From: Putridiphycobacter sp045107045
GTDB lineage: Bacteria > Bacteroidota > Bacteroidia > Flavobacteriales_D > Crocinitomicaceae
NCBI GenBank assembly: GCA_045107045.1
Contig: JBGCFR010000045.1
Coordinates: 17,935 to 81,934 of the forward strand
Length of the DNA: 64,000 bases
Direction: 5' to 3'
The position numbers and the translations under genes were made by a program. The notes under the pieces are model-generated. The model saw only the letters and a list, made by a program, of their open reading frames with translations, had not been told where the DNA came from and made no database searches. This document shows positions 1 to 8,233 of the stretch, in pieces (the first letter of the stretch is position 1; every line of letters starts with the position of its first letter).

Positions 1-164
1 ATAGATAAGCTGCCAGAAAATGGTGTTGGACCAAAATCAATGATGACAGAATAATTTTCTGTTTCACAAGTATTAACGACAGTTGGTTGGGGTAGGTTCG
101 TAAATGTTTGTCCGCTTAAATAAAGCGTCACAAAACTTAGCAAGAAGGTGATTAGTTTTTTCAT
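1..164 (-). CDS. Secreted protein, N-terminal fragment (cut by window edge)
   Basis: The first 54 codons of a gene that continues beyond the left edge. It opens with a typical Bacteroidota signal peptide: Met-Lys-Lys, a hydrophobic stretch, then a cleavage site after the Ser-Gly-Gln near residue 20. The mature start contains a TCETE segment with one cysteine. This resembles the N-terminus of many large T9SS-exported surface proteins, but too little is present to name a family. The ATG at 164 is chosen because the signal peptide begins exactly there and a TATATTTG element lies upstream at 244-251 on the same strand. Confidence 0.6.
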   Translation of the reverse strand, partial: MKKLITFLLSFVTLYLSGQTFTNLPQPTVVNTCETENYSVIIDFGPTPFSGSLS

Positions 165-243
165 AACAATTTAAGATTTAGAATACTTTACAACTCTGAT
201 TTATTGAAGCTAAACTAAACTAAAATTGAGCAGAAAAAAATGG

Positions 244-251
244 CAAATATA
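244..251 (-). promoter_or_regulatory. Candidate -7 element TATATTTG
   Basis: Exact match to the Bacteroidota -7 consensus TAnnTTTG on the minus strand, about 80 bases upstream of the partial secreted-protein gene. No convincing TTTG element sits at the usual distance upstream, so this is only a candidate. Confidence 0.4.
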
Positions 252-312
252 TATGTTGAGGAATCTAATTAATAAACGTCGATCTAGGACCTATATTCGT
301 TTTATAGTAATA

Positions 313-328
313 AACTAATATATTAGTT
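313..328. repeat. Perfect 16-bp palindrome
   Basis: AACTAATATATTAGTT reads identically on both strands. It lies between the 3' end of fdhD and the promoter candidate of the left-edge gene. It could be an operator or the foot of a weak hairpin. In AT-rich DNA such a palindrome can also occur by chance. Confidence 0.35.
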
Positions 329-371
329 GATTTCTAAAGCATTGACGAATGGAGTTATTCTAAATATTTAG

Positions 372-1166
372 CTATTTCAAAAAACCACCATCTGTATAAG
401 CCGTCAATCGTCCATCTCTACAAAACCCAATCAGGTTTATCCCAAACTCTTTAGCATAATCTATCGCTAAACTACTAGGCCCTGAAATAGCAATAATCGT
501 TTTAATTTTTGCTCTAAAAGATTTGGTCACTATTTCATAAGAAATTCTCCCGCTGAAAAATAATATATTACCTGCTGCTAATTTTTTTTGCATCAATAAA
601 TCACCTATGGCCTTGTCAAGCGCATTATGTCGCCCAATATCCTCTTTACAGGACAATAGTTCGCCATTAATATTAAAAATTGCAGCACCATGAATACTGC
701 CTGTGTATGGAAAAATAGCTTGCGCTTGGTGCATCTTGTCCTGCAATTCGAATATAAAATTGGTGTTAATTTGGTCACTTGGTTTTAATGAAGTACCATT
801 GACAGTTAAATCTGATAAACTTTGCTTGCCACAAATGCCACATGAAGATACTGATAATAAACTTCGGCTTGATAGGTAGCCTTTGCCCAATTGATCTAAC
901 TCAACTGTAAAGTTTATCTCTGCAATTAATCCTTCATCATCTTTTCGAAGTTCCGTTTTATAGGCGGTTTTTTTGGAAAGGACATCTTCAGAATAAAGCA
1001 AGCCTATAGCTAATTCTAATTCATCACCAGGTGTTTGCATAACCACTGTAAACGACTTATCGTTAATAGAAATTTGCAAAGCTTTTTCAACCGTAATCGG
1101 ATCTACAACTTTATTAAATCCTTGATGATTAAACTTTATACCTTCATAATCTAACTGCCCACTCAT
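372..1166 (-). CDS. fdhD: Formate dehydrogenase accessory sulfurtransferase FdhD
   Basis: FdhD transfers sulfur from a cysteine desulfurase to the molybdenum or tungsten bis-MGD cofactor, which activates formate dehydrogenases; it acts in the cytoplasm. The protein has 264 residues, a normal length for the family. It carries the family's cysteine-loop motif CGICGKQSL, with C109 and C112 as the persulfide-carrying pair, the conserved EDIGRHNALDKAIG segment near residues 177-190, and the C-terminal block around FSGRISYE. It starts three bases after the stop codon of fhs on the same strand, so the two are very likely cotranscribed. No formate dehydrogenase subunit gene is in the window, so its client enzyme must be encoded elsewhere. 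Assignment is secure. Confidence 0.93.
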   Translation of the reverse strand: MSGQLDYEGIKFNHQGFNKVVDPITVEKALQISINDKSFTVVMQTPGDELELAIGLLYSEDVLSKKTAYKTELRKDDEGLIAEINFTVELDQLGKGYLSSRSLLSVSSCGICGKQSLSDLTVNGTSLKPSDQINTNFIFELQDKMHQAQAIFPYTGSIHGAAIFNINGELLSCKEDIGRHNALDKAIGDLLMQKKLAAGNILFFSGRISYEIVTKSFRAKIKTIIAISGPSSLAIDYAKEFGINLIGFCRDGRLTAYTDGGFLK

Positions 1167-1169
1167 GGT

Positions 1170-2840
1170 TTAAGATAAACCTGAAATTTTCCCGTCATTA
1201 TCAATAGACATGCCTTCAGAAGCAGGTGTTGCCGGTAAACCTGGCATACGCATCATGTTTCCTAAAATTGGAATAACAAAACCAGCACCAGTAGCAAATT
1301 CAAATTCTCGTACCGTAATATTAAAGTCGGTTGGTCGACCAATAAGTGCATCATTATCTGAAAATGATTTTTGGGTTTTAGCCATGCAGATTGGTAATTT
1401 ATCCAAACCTAAGGCGTCTAATTGTTTTAGGTCTTTTAATGCTTGTTTAGAATAGTCAACGCCATCAGCGCCATAAATCTCTTTTGCAATGGTTTCAATT
1501 TTTGTTTTTATTGGCAATGTCCAGTGGTAAAGTTGCTTAAATTGATTCACACCAGATTCTATTTCTTTAACAACCGCTTCAGCCAAGTCTGTCATACCAT
1601 CACCACCCTTGGCGAATCCATGGGCAAGAATGGCCTGAACACCTAATTTACCGCATTCTTCTTTTACTAAATTTACTTCTGCATCTGAATCAGTAGGGAA
1701 GGCATTAATTGCTACTACGGGGTTTAAGCCAAATTTCTTAATGTTTTCAATGTGTTTTTTTAAGTTCTCAAAACCTGCAGATACTTTCTCAATACTTGGT
1801 GTGTTATATTCATCTTTAGTGGCACCACCATGATGACGCAATGCCCGCACTGTTGCAACTAGTACAACTGCTTCAGGCTTTAATCCACCTGATACACATT
1901 TAATATCCAAGAACTTTTCAGCACCTAAGTCCGCACCAAAGCCAGCTTCCGTTACTACAAATTCAGATAATGACAAGCCCATTTTAGTCGCTAATATTGT
2001 ATTGGTCCCTTGTGCAATATTGGCAAAAGGCCCACCATGTATAATAGCAGGGTTTCCTTCCATAGTTTGTACTAAGTTGGGTTTTACTGCATCTTTTAAC
2101 AAAATGGCCATAGCATTTTCCGCTTTTAAGTCGCGTGCATAAATAGGTTCCTTTTTAAAGGTTAATCCAACATAAATATTACCTAAGCGAGTTTTTAAGT
2201 CTTCAAAGTTTTCGGCCATACAAAGTATTGCCATCACTTCAGATGCCGGGGTAATGTTAAATCCATCTTGACGTGGAATACCATTTGCAGTTCCTCCAAG
2301 TCCAATGGTAATTTCTCGTAATGCACGATCATTCATATCCATGACTCTCTTCCAACCAATTGTTCTTGGATCAATATTTAAATTTTTAGTTTTTGATTGT
2401 AAATTATTATCTAGTAGGGCAGATAGTAGGTTATTTGCTTTTTCAATGGCAGCAAAATCGCCTGTAAAATGCAAATTAATATCTTCCATTGGAATGACTT
2501 GTGCGTAACCACCGCCTGCGGCACCGCCTTTAATGCCGAAGACAGGACCTAAACTAGGTTCACGGAGTACAACTGTTGTTTTTTTTCCAATTTTATTTAG
2601 CCCTTCAGTTAAACCAATTGAAGTGGTCGTTTTTCCCTCACCAGCTGGTGTGGGTGACATAGCTGTAACAAGTACCAAATGATTTTGTTTTACTTTGGCT
2701 TCGTCTATAAAACTTAAAGGCAGTTTAGCCTTGTACTTACCATACATTTCAATATCATCTTCTTGAATGTTAAGCTTGGCAGCAATGGTTTTTATATGTC
2801 TTATTTTTGAAGCTTGTGCAATTTCTATATCTGATTTCAT
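1170..2840 (-). CDS. fhs: Formate-tetrahydrofolate ligase
   Basis: Catalyses ATP-dependent formation of 10-formyltetrahydrofolate from formate and THF (EC 6.3.4.3), feeding one-carbon units into purine and fMet synthesis or, run in reverse, releasing formate. The 556-residue length matches the family. The ATP-binding loop TPAGEGKTTTSIGL lies at about residues 64-77 and the following EPSLGPVFGIKGGAAGGG block is the family signature. It appears to be the first gene of a two-gene operon with fdhD, linking folate-bound formate with formate dehydrogenase maturation. The ATG at 2840 gives the normal N-terminus. No riboswitch-like structure or exact TAnnTTTG promoter was recognised upstream. Confidence 0.96.
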   Translation of the reverse strand: MKSDIEIAQASKIRHIKTIAAKLNIQEDDIEMYGKYKAKLPLSFIDEAKVKQNHLVLVTAMSPTPAGEGKTTTSIGLTEGLNKIGKKTTVVLREPSLGPVFGIKGGAAGGGYAQVIPMEDINLHFTGDFAAIEKANNLLSALLDNNLQSKTKNLNIDPRTIGWKRVMDMNDRALREITIGLGGTANGIPRQDGFNITPASEVMAILCMAENFEDLKTRLGNIYVGLTFKKEPIYARDLKAENAMAILLKDAVKPNLVQTMEGNPAIIHGGPFANIAQGTNTILATKMGLSLSEFVVTEAGFGADLGAEKFLDIKCVSGGLKPEAVVLVATVRALRHHGGATKDEYNTPSIEKVSAGFENLKKHIENIKKFGLNPVVAINAFPTDSDAEVNLVKEECGKLGVQAILAHGFAKGGDGMTDLAEAVVKEIESGVNQFKQLYHWTLPIKTKIETIAKEIYGADGVDYSKQALKDLKQLDALGLDKLPICMAKTQKSFSDNDALIGRPTDFNITVREFEFATGAGFVIPILGNMMRMPGLPATPASEGMSIDNDGKISGLS

Positions 2841-3025
2841 GCTGTATTTTTCTTAAATATTGGATTACAATATAATGATTCTTACTGTTTTTTAATACGT
2901 AATCTTAAAAAACAAATCCAAACTACACTTACTGATTTTTACTTTGAGTTGGGAACAAAAATTTTAAGACCATAATAATTTGATTAGAAATTGAAAACTA
3001 GTTTTTTATTAAACGAATAATGTAC

Positions 3026-3033
3026 TATCTTTG
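3026..3033 (+). promoter_or_regulatory. Candidate -7 element TATCTTTG
   Basis: Exact TAnnTTTG match 17 bases before the ATG at 3050. It supports the view that transcription and the original translation start lie before the interrupted signal peptide rather than at the TTG at 3107. No good TTTG element was seen upstream. Confidence 0.5.
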
Positions 3034-3049
3034 GGAGAAATTATAAACT

Positions 3050-3106
3050 ATGAAAAAAATTACATTATTATTCCTTTTTGCATAGTTAACGGTAAGCCCG
3101 CTAGCT
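3050..3106 (+). other. Signal-peptide coding segment interrupted by an in-frame TAG
   Basis: Reading from the ATG at 3050 gives MKKITLLFLFA, then TAG at 3083-3085, then LTVSPLALNAQ. The frame is exactly that of the gene that continues at 3107. Together they make a textbook signal peptide (Met-Lys-Lys, hydrophobic core, Ala-Gln cleavage site) with one amber codon in the core. A single base change (for example TAG to TTG, TGG or CAG) would restore it. It is either a nonsense mutation, a sequencing error or a readthrough event. Confidence 0.8.
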
Positions 3107-3799
3107 TTGAATGCACAAGATAAAAAAGTAGCATTGACCACTTTTTGGGTGTCAAAGCATATTGGTTTTGAAGCACTAGGTGGTTCTGCTGGCTTAATTG
3201 CGGCTGTTGGTTCACTTTCTGAAGATCCAAACTTTAATCTTCAACCAGTTTTGGATAATTTTTATAATGTCTTTATGAATGATTATGCTAAACTATTCCC
3301 ATTTAAACTGTTACCTGAGGAAGACGTATTGAATAAACCAGAATATATGGCTTTTGAAGGTCGATTTGGTGAAGAAGATGATAAAGATGCAGGTAAATGG
3401 TTCCAAAGGTTTTTATTCCCAAAAACGTATAAACCACTTCAAGAATCATTGTTTAACAACGAAAAAAGTAACCAAATGCGAATGGTTCAAATGTTTAAAG
3501 ACCAGGCTGACGGTATTATGTTTGTATCAATGGGATATAACTTCATTAAGAAGCCAGTGCCATTTACTGCAGGTATTCAAGCGTATGTTAAAATTAAAAT
3601 TTGGAACAAAGAAGGTAAAAAGGTTTTGGCAATAAATGAATATGGAACGTCAAAAAAGACTGTGGCTCTTGTTGCAGGAATTCCTGTAATGAATCTGGAA
3701 GAACTATTGCCAATGTGTGAAAGTGCTTCAGAAAAATTGGTGCTTGACTTAAATAAGAAAATTAAAAAAATGGCTGCTAAATCTGCCAAAAAACTATAG
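3107..3799 (+). CDS. Putative exported protein of unknown function, 5' end broken by amber codon
   Basis: A 230-residue open frame from a TTG codon; the natural start was almost certainly the ATG at 3050, whose frame is interrupted by TAG at 3083-3085. The mature protein would begin at about NAQDKKVALTTFWVSKHIG. I do not recognise the family. It appears soluble, with no membrane segment, and is rich in lysine and phenylalanine. A C-terminal half with strand-like stretches such as AYVKIKIWNKEGKKVL hints at a beta-rich domain. The C-terminus is strongly basic (KKIKKMAAKSAKKL). The rest of the frame shows no further lesion, so the break is recent, bypassed or an artefact. Without its signal peptide the product would stay in the cytoplasm. 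A terminator follows at 3820. Confidence 0.6.
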   Translation: MNAQDKKVALTTFWVSKHIGFEALGGSAGLIAAVGSLSEDPNFNLQPVLDNFYNVFMNDYAKLFPFKLLPEEDVLNKPEYMAFEGRFGEEDDKDAGKWFQRFLFPKTYKPLQESLFNNEKSNQMRMVQMFKDQADGIMFVSMGYNFIKKPVPFTAGIQAYVKIKIWNKEGKKVLAINEYGTSKKTVALVAGIPVMNLEELLPMCESASEKLVLDLNKKIKKMAAKSAKKL

Positions 3800-3819
3800 A
3801 ACATTTCTATTTTAGAAAA

Positions 3820-3851
3820 GGCCATCTGTTTAACACGGATGGCCTTTTTTT
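3820..3851. terminator. Rho-independent terminator, probably bidirectional
   Basis: GGCCATCTG and CGGATGGCC form a 9-bp stem (one G-T pair) around the loop TTTAACA, followed by seven T on the plus strand. On the minus strand the hairpin is followed by TTTTC. It sits between the convergent genes ending at 3799 and 3853 and can serve both. Confidence 0.85.
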
Positions 3852-3852
3852 G

Positions 3853-4206
3853 TTATTTTATTTCAACAGGTAATTTATCATAAACAGACCACCCACCAAT
3901 CTCATCAATATTTACATTCAGTTCATCTGATGTATTAATGTCTTTTAGATTTACATTAAACATGTCACTGGTAGAAATATCAACTATATCTACCTTCAGT
4001 TCGTCATATGACGACAGTTTAACAGTAATGCTTCCATCATTATTTAAAGGCACTAAACCGTATTGGTTTTCATGAATTTCTGGATAGTCGTAATCAATTT
4101 CGTTTGCATAAGTTGCAGTACCGAATCGATTATCCTTGAATGCAATAACTGTCAAATTGATAGCAATAATTGCCAAAAGTAATTTACTTATCTTGTCTAT
4201 TTTCAT
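3853..4206 (-). CDS. Small exported protein with short internal repeats
   Basis: A 117-residue protein with a hydrophobic N-terminal segment (about residues 8-22, LLLAIIAINLTVIAF) that could be a signal peptide or an anchor. The rest is acidic. Three related units of about 12 residues follow one another: SSYDELKVDIVDI, SDMFNVNLKDI and SDELNVNIDEI. They alternate polar and hydrophobic residues in a way expected for beta strands stacked in register. No family is recognised. It lies downstream of the outer-membrane receptor gene on the same strand with a 68-base gap, so it may be cotranscribed with it. The shared terminator at 3820-3851 follows it. Confidence 0.6.
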   Translation of the reverse strand: MKIDKISKLLLAIIAINLTVIAFKDNRFGTATYANEIDYDYPEIHENQYGLVPLNNDGSITVKLSSYDELKVDIVDISTSDMFNVNLKDINTSDELNVNIDEIGGWSVYDKLPVEIK

Positions 4207-4207
4207 G

Positions 4208-4245
4208 ATATATGTTTTTAAAATTTCTATTTAAATAACATATAT
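4208..4245. repeat. Inverted repeat upstream of the small exported protein
   Basis: ATATATGTT at 4208-4216 and AACATATAT at 4237-4245 form a perfect 9-bp inverted repeat separated by 20 bases, directly in front of the start codon at 4206. It could fold in the mRNA leader or bind a dimeric regulator. The arms are AT-rich and the function is unknown. Confidence 0.35.
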
Positions 4246-4274
4246 TGTGCCGAAGGGGGGAAAGTAATTTGGAA

Positions 4275-6692
4275 CTAGAAATCATCCATCTGTTCACTTC
4301 TGCTATACACTTTTTGATAGTTGTTGAGTTTTAAAGAAAATGTCAAATTTACCATTGGGTAAAGAGGCTGCCAGATATCATAGATTTCAACACTACCAGT
4401 AGAAATTTCACTAATCACTTTTTGCGTGTTTAAAATATTTCTTCCTTGAAGAATAAAGCTATATTTATTCTTTTTGAAACTCTTTTTTATAGAGGCATCT
4501 TGCGTAAAATATCCTGTAGATTTACCTTGTGTAGTGACGGTCGGGCTTTCATAACGCGACATCAATTGGATGTCAAATCCTTTAACCGTGAATGTATTAG
4601 TAATTCTTCCATTATAGTTTAGAGATTGACGGTCGTATGAAACATCCTCAATTTCTCCTGTCAACGTAAGGTGTATTGCATTTAGAGCGGCATTAATTTT
4701 CCACCATTCAGTAATTTTATAATTTATTGATGGTTCAAAACCTAAAACTAAAGAATTACCAACATTATATGGTTGCGAGATTAAAACTCCCGGTGTATAC
4801 ACTCTTGATATGCGTGTGATAATGTCACTCACTGTTCTGGCATAAACTTCAAAGCTTAAATATCCTTTCTTTTCTTTTATTGGTTTTATGAAACTAACTT
4901 CAAATGCGTTAATATATTCTGGAGTAAGGTTTGGATTACCCGACCTTACACTAAATGGACCTTCCCATGTTACAAAAGGTTCAAAGAAATAACTCCTAGG
5001 TCGCTGAATTCGGCGAGAATAGCTGACCAATACTTGACTTTTATTTTTTAAACTATATGAGAAATGGGCTGAAGGAAACCAGTCTAACCGATTAATTGTT
5101 GCAAAACTCCCCAAATTAGTTGAGGTTATGCTTCTGTCAGTATATTCTGCTCTTAAGCCAAGTTGATAACCAATGCCTTTTGTTTTTCCACTGAACATGG
5201 TATAAGCAGCATGTACATTTCTAGTATAAGCTACTTCTGAACTGAATAATTCATTCAGTTCATATTCCATTGTTGCTAAATTTAGATTAAAATTTTTGCC
5301 ATTATCAGCACTGGTTCCAAATTGTGATTGTAGTCCAGCTTCAAATTTTCTGTCTTTTTTTAATGGCAATTTATAGTCAGCATTGAAGCGATATGAATTA
5401 GAAGGCCCTGTTTCGGTATATAAATTACCTTCAACAATATCTCCATCATTATTAAAACTTGTAGTTGAATCGTCTTGAGTAACATCTCTTAGATTGGCTA
5501 TGGCTTTAAATGAGATATTGTGCGCCTTATTTCGTTTTATGTTATATTGATAATAGAGACTAGTACTTGTGCCAAATATGTCAATATAATTGTTTTGATC
5601 AGTAGAGAATTCTGAGACGAGAACATCATTATTAAATTCTTGATAATTTCGTGCAGAATAAGGAACCATTAAACGACCATTTACTCTAGTTCTAACAGAT
5701 AAAACATGGCTATTATTTGGAGTGTACATCAATTCCGCTTTAAAACCTTTTGAACCCATTTTCCAGTCACTCACACCATCGTTTACAAGTTTATTAGTCA
5801 ACGTGTCATAGATACTTTTTCTTTCATTATAGCTATCACTAGGTCTGCTTCGTTGCCTAAAATTACCTGATAAATCGATTGTAAATTTTTCCTTTTTTAA
5901 ATTGATAGCTATATCACCACTGTAATTATCAAATGTACCAGCACTGACATTTGCTAGTAAGCTAATGCCTTCTAATTTGCTTTTTTTTGTAACAATGTTA
6001 ATTACCCCACTTGTGCCTTCAGCATCAAATTTAGCAGATGGGTTAGTAATAATCTCTATGTCTTTAATAGTACTAGCTGGTATGATTGCTAGCGCATCAT
6101 TTGCATCCATTGCTGTTGGAATCCCATCAATTAATAATGTAAAACTAGCACTACCTCTTAAGCTTACGTTTCCGTTAGCGTCTACTGTTACTGATGGGGC
6201 ATTTTGCAAAACTTCTAAAGCAGTTTGACTTACATTTGTATTTTGATCTTCAACATTAATAATTTTTTTATCAATTTCATAAGTGACAAGTGGAACATCT
6301 CCAACCACTTCCACTTCTGTCAAAATGGTTGAAGTTAAACCAATATTCTTAAATTGGTATGTCGTGTTTTCAGCATTGATATTAATGTTTTTTATCTCTT
6401 TCGTCTTATACCCTACAAAAGTCATTTTTAGGGTGTATACTCCTGGTTTTAGACCAGAGATTGAGAAGTTACCATTACTTTCTGTCACCACGCCACCAAC
6501 CATGGATTGGTCCGATTGTTTGAGCGCGAGCACTGTAACATATCCTATTGATTCATTTGTTGCTGAATCAATAATACTCCCAAAAATTTCTCCCTCAATA
6601 GATGATGGTCTACCTTTTGCACCACTAGGTCTCTGTGAGAATCCCGAAAAGCAAATTAATACACTGATGAAAAATAAGAATAGTACCTTCAT
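4275..6692 (-). CDS. Outer-membrane receptor, TonB-dependent-receptor-like (OMP_b-brl_3 type)
   Basis: An 805-residue outer-membrane protein. A signal peptide (residues 1 to about 19, ending GFSQ) precedes a carboxypeptidase-regulatory-like beta-sandwich at about 33-120 with the typical GIVDSATNESIGYVTV-like opening and GVYTLKMTFVGYKT end. A plug domain spans about 130-245 (LRGSASFTLLIDGIP, then SGVINIVTKK). The rest is a beta-barrel of alternating strands ending in a charged tail. Such proteins take up or export unknown ligands with energy from TonB. No SusD-like partner is adjacent, so a glycan-uptake (PUL) role is not supported. The start at 6692 is chosen from the signal peptide. A TAACTTTG element lies upstream at 6761-6768. 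Confidence 0.85.
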   Translation of the reverse strand: MKVLFLFFISVLICFSGFSQRPSGAKGRPSSIEGEIFGSIIDSATNESIGYVTVLALKQSDQSMVGGVVTESNGNFSISGLKPGVYTLKMTFVGYKTKEIKNININAENTTYQFKNIGLTSTILTEVEVVGDVPLVTYEIDKKIINVEDQNTNVSQTALEVLQNAPSVTVDANGNVSLRGSASFTLLIDGIPTAMDANDALAIIPASTIKDIEIITNPSAKFDAEGTSGVINIVTKKSKLEGISLLANVSAGTFDNYSGDIAINLKKEKFTIDLSGNFRQRSRPSDSYNERKSIYDTLTNKLVNDGVSDWKMGSKGFKAELMYTPNNSHVLSVRTRVNGRLMVPYSARNYQEFNNDVLVSEFSTDQNNYIDIFGTSTSLYYQYNIKRNKAHNISFKAIANLRDVTQDDSTTSFNNDGDIVEGNLYTETGPSNSYRFNADYKLPLKKDRKFEAGLQSQFGTSADNGKNFNLNLATMEYELNELFSSEVAYTRNVHAAYTMFSGKTKGIGYQLGLRAEYTDRSITSTNLGSFATINRLDWFPSAHFSYSLKNKSQVLVSYSRRIQRPRSYFFEPFVTWEGPFSVRSGNPNLTPEYINAFEVSFIKPIKEKKGYLSFEVYARTVSDIITRISRVYTPGVLISQPYNVGNSLVLGFEPSINYKITEWWKINAALNAIHLTLTGEIEDVSYDRQSLNYNGRITNTFTVKGFDIQLMSRYESPTVTTQGKSTGYFTQDASIKKSFKKNKYSFILQGRNILNTQKVISEISTGSVEIYDIWQPLYPMVNLTFSLKLNNYQKVYSRSEQMDDF

Positions 6693-6760
6693 TTGATAAA
6701 TTGTTACATGTAATTTGACAATTGAGAAGTATTATTCCTTCGCTGTCAATATCACGAATG

Positions 6761-6768
6761 CAAAGTTA
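6761..6768 (-). promoter_or_regulatory. Candidate -7 element TAACTTTG
   Basis: Exact TAnnTTTG on the minus strand, about 70 bases upstream of the receptor gene start at 6692, in the gap after the O-antigen-ligase gene. The upstream TTTG element is poor. Confidence 0.45.
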
Positions 6769-6796
6769 AGTACATATAAATGATTTATAAAACCGC

Positions 6797-8227
6797 TCAT
6801 CCTATTTTTTTGCGTGTTTTTAAATCTAGCATAACTATAAATGCAGTTAGACCCCAAACGGGTACTGTTGCTTTGTCCGTGTCTAAATAATTGTTCAGAA
6901 AACCATGCGCAAAATAGGTTATCAACCCTAAAACCGAAACCAATAGAATCGTTTTTATAGGAGAGTGGACCATCCTGATATAAACAGAAATGCCAATATA
7001 GATGATATAACCAAAAAGGGCTAAGACTAATAACATTCCAATAAAACCTTGTTCGGCTAAAGGGCCTAGGTATTCAGAGTGTGCATTGCCTCTATTACCG
7101 GAACTAGTTGAAATAATGGTTAAATTTCTTGCCAACTGAAAAGGAGCATAAACCATGGCGTAGGTGCCTGGTCCCCAGCCAAAAAATGGGCGTTCTTGCC
7201 ATAGTAAAACTGCTGATGTCCAGCGATTAATACGTTCAAGATTGGAGGCGTCAGATGTAATATTGGCAACAGATTCTAATCGTTCATCTAAGTTTTCGGT
7301 AGCATGTTCCGCATTATTTCTTTCTAAAGCATGTCCAATTTCAACTGCATTAACCGCTAGGTAAATTATACCTACTAGACCAATTACAGCCAGGTATTTA
7401 AACTTGATTTTAAATTTAATAAGTAGAAATACTACAAAAGCTCCAAAAATTGTGACCCATGCCGCTCTCGTGTAAGACATAATAATGGCTATCGTAAATA
7501 GTGGAATCAGTCCCCATAAAATTGCTTTCGTGTATATATTATTTCTATTAATAGCGTACAAACCAAATAGTAAAGGGTAGGTGAGGGCTAAAATAGCCCC
7601 GTAGGAAGTATGATCTTTAAAGAATGGAAACATTACCCAATGCCCTGCTGGTTCAGAGAAATCATTTAAGGCATGATTGAACAGGGTGTATACTACCACA
7701 ATAGTCATTGCTGACACAAATAACCATACAAAGTGAAATATGCGACGTTCGTTTTGAATAAAAAAGAGGATACCATAAAAGTAGATAGGGATGAAAAACC
7801 AAAGCTTAGTCAATAAAAACTTAAAGGATACAAGAGGAAGCTCACTATTAATTGCAGTAATTAAGATCCATATCAGTTGCAGAATAATGAGAATGCTGAT
7901 AGGGTGTTTAATAATATTAATGCTAAACTGATTTTGCCTGGTTTGGTTTAGAATAATGAGCAGCAACATACCGAAAAGCAACGGCTCTGTAGGTAAGAAT
8001 AGACCCACATTAGATGAGACAAATTCTTCAATATTGACAGATAAAGGTGTGAAAAAAACAAGAAAGTAGAATAGAGATTCAAAATGATACAAGGCCACAT
8101 AAACTATGACTAAGGCAAATGGTAATATGTTAAGTAACATATTACCCCTAAACATAAGATAACCATTGGCTATTACAAAAATAACAGCCAAAACATAGGT
8201 CCAACGATTTGCGAGTAGGGCCTTCAA
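6797..8227 (-). CDS. O-antigen ligase / polymerase family membrane protein
   Basis: A 476-residue integral inner-membrane protein with about ten or more hydrophobic segments. It has the large periplasmic loop characteristic of the Wzy/WaaL superfamily, including FFGWGPGTYAMVYAPF and GNRGNAHSEYLGPLAEQG. These enzymes join undecaprenyl-linked polysaccharide to an acceptor or polymerise repeat units; ligase and polymerase cannot be separated by sequence alone. The wzz-like gene ends 6 bases upstream on the same strand, so the two form an operon. The pair lies more than 30 kb from the main polysaccharide locus of this window, which has its own two members of this superfamily. Confidence 0.85.
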   Translation of the reverse strand: MKALLANRWTYVLAVIFVIANGYLMFRGNMLLNILPFALVIVYVALYHFESLFYFLVFFTPLSVNIEEFVSSNVGLFLPTEPLLFGMLLLIILNQTRQNQFSINIIKHPISILIILQLIWILITAINSELPLVSFKFLLTKLWFFIPIYFYGILFFIQNERRIFHFVWLFVSAMTIVVVYTLFNHALNDFSEPAGHWVMFPFFKDHTSYGAILALTYPLLFGLYAINRNNIYTKAILWGLIPLFTIAIIMSYTRAAWVTIFGAFVVFLLIKFKIKFKYLAVIGLVGIIYLAVNAVEIGHALERNNAEHATENLDERLESVANITSDASNLERINRWTSAVLLWQERPFFGWGPGTYAMVYAPFQLARNLTIISTSSGNRGNAHSEYLGPLAEQGFIGMLLVLALFGYIIYIGISVYIRMVHSPIKTILLVSVLGLITYFAHGFLNNYLDTDKATVPVWGLTAFIVMLDLKTRKKIG

Positions 8228-8233
8228 AATTGA

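Noticed and set aside
4275..6692. Polysaccharide utilisation locus (SusC/SusD pair)
   Set aside because: No SusD-like lipoprotein or glycoside hydrolase is adjacent, and the receptor is of the OMP_b-brl_3 type.
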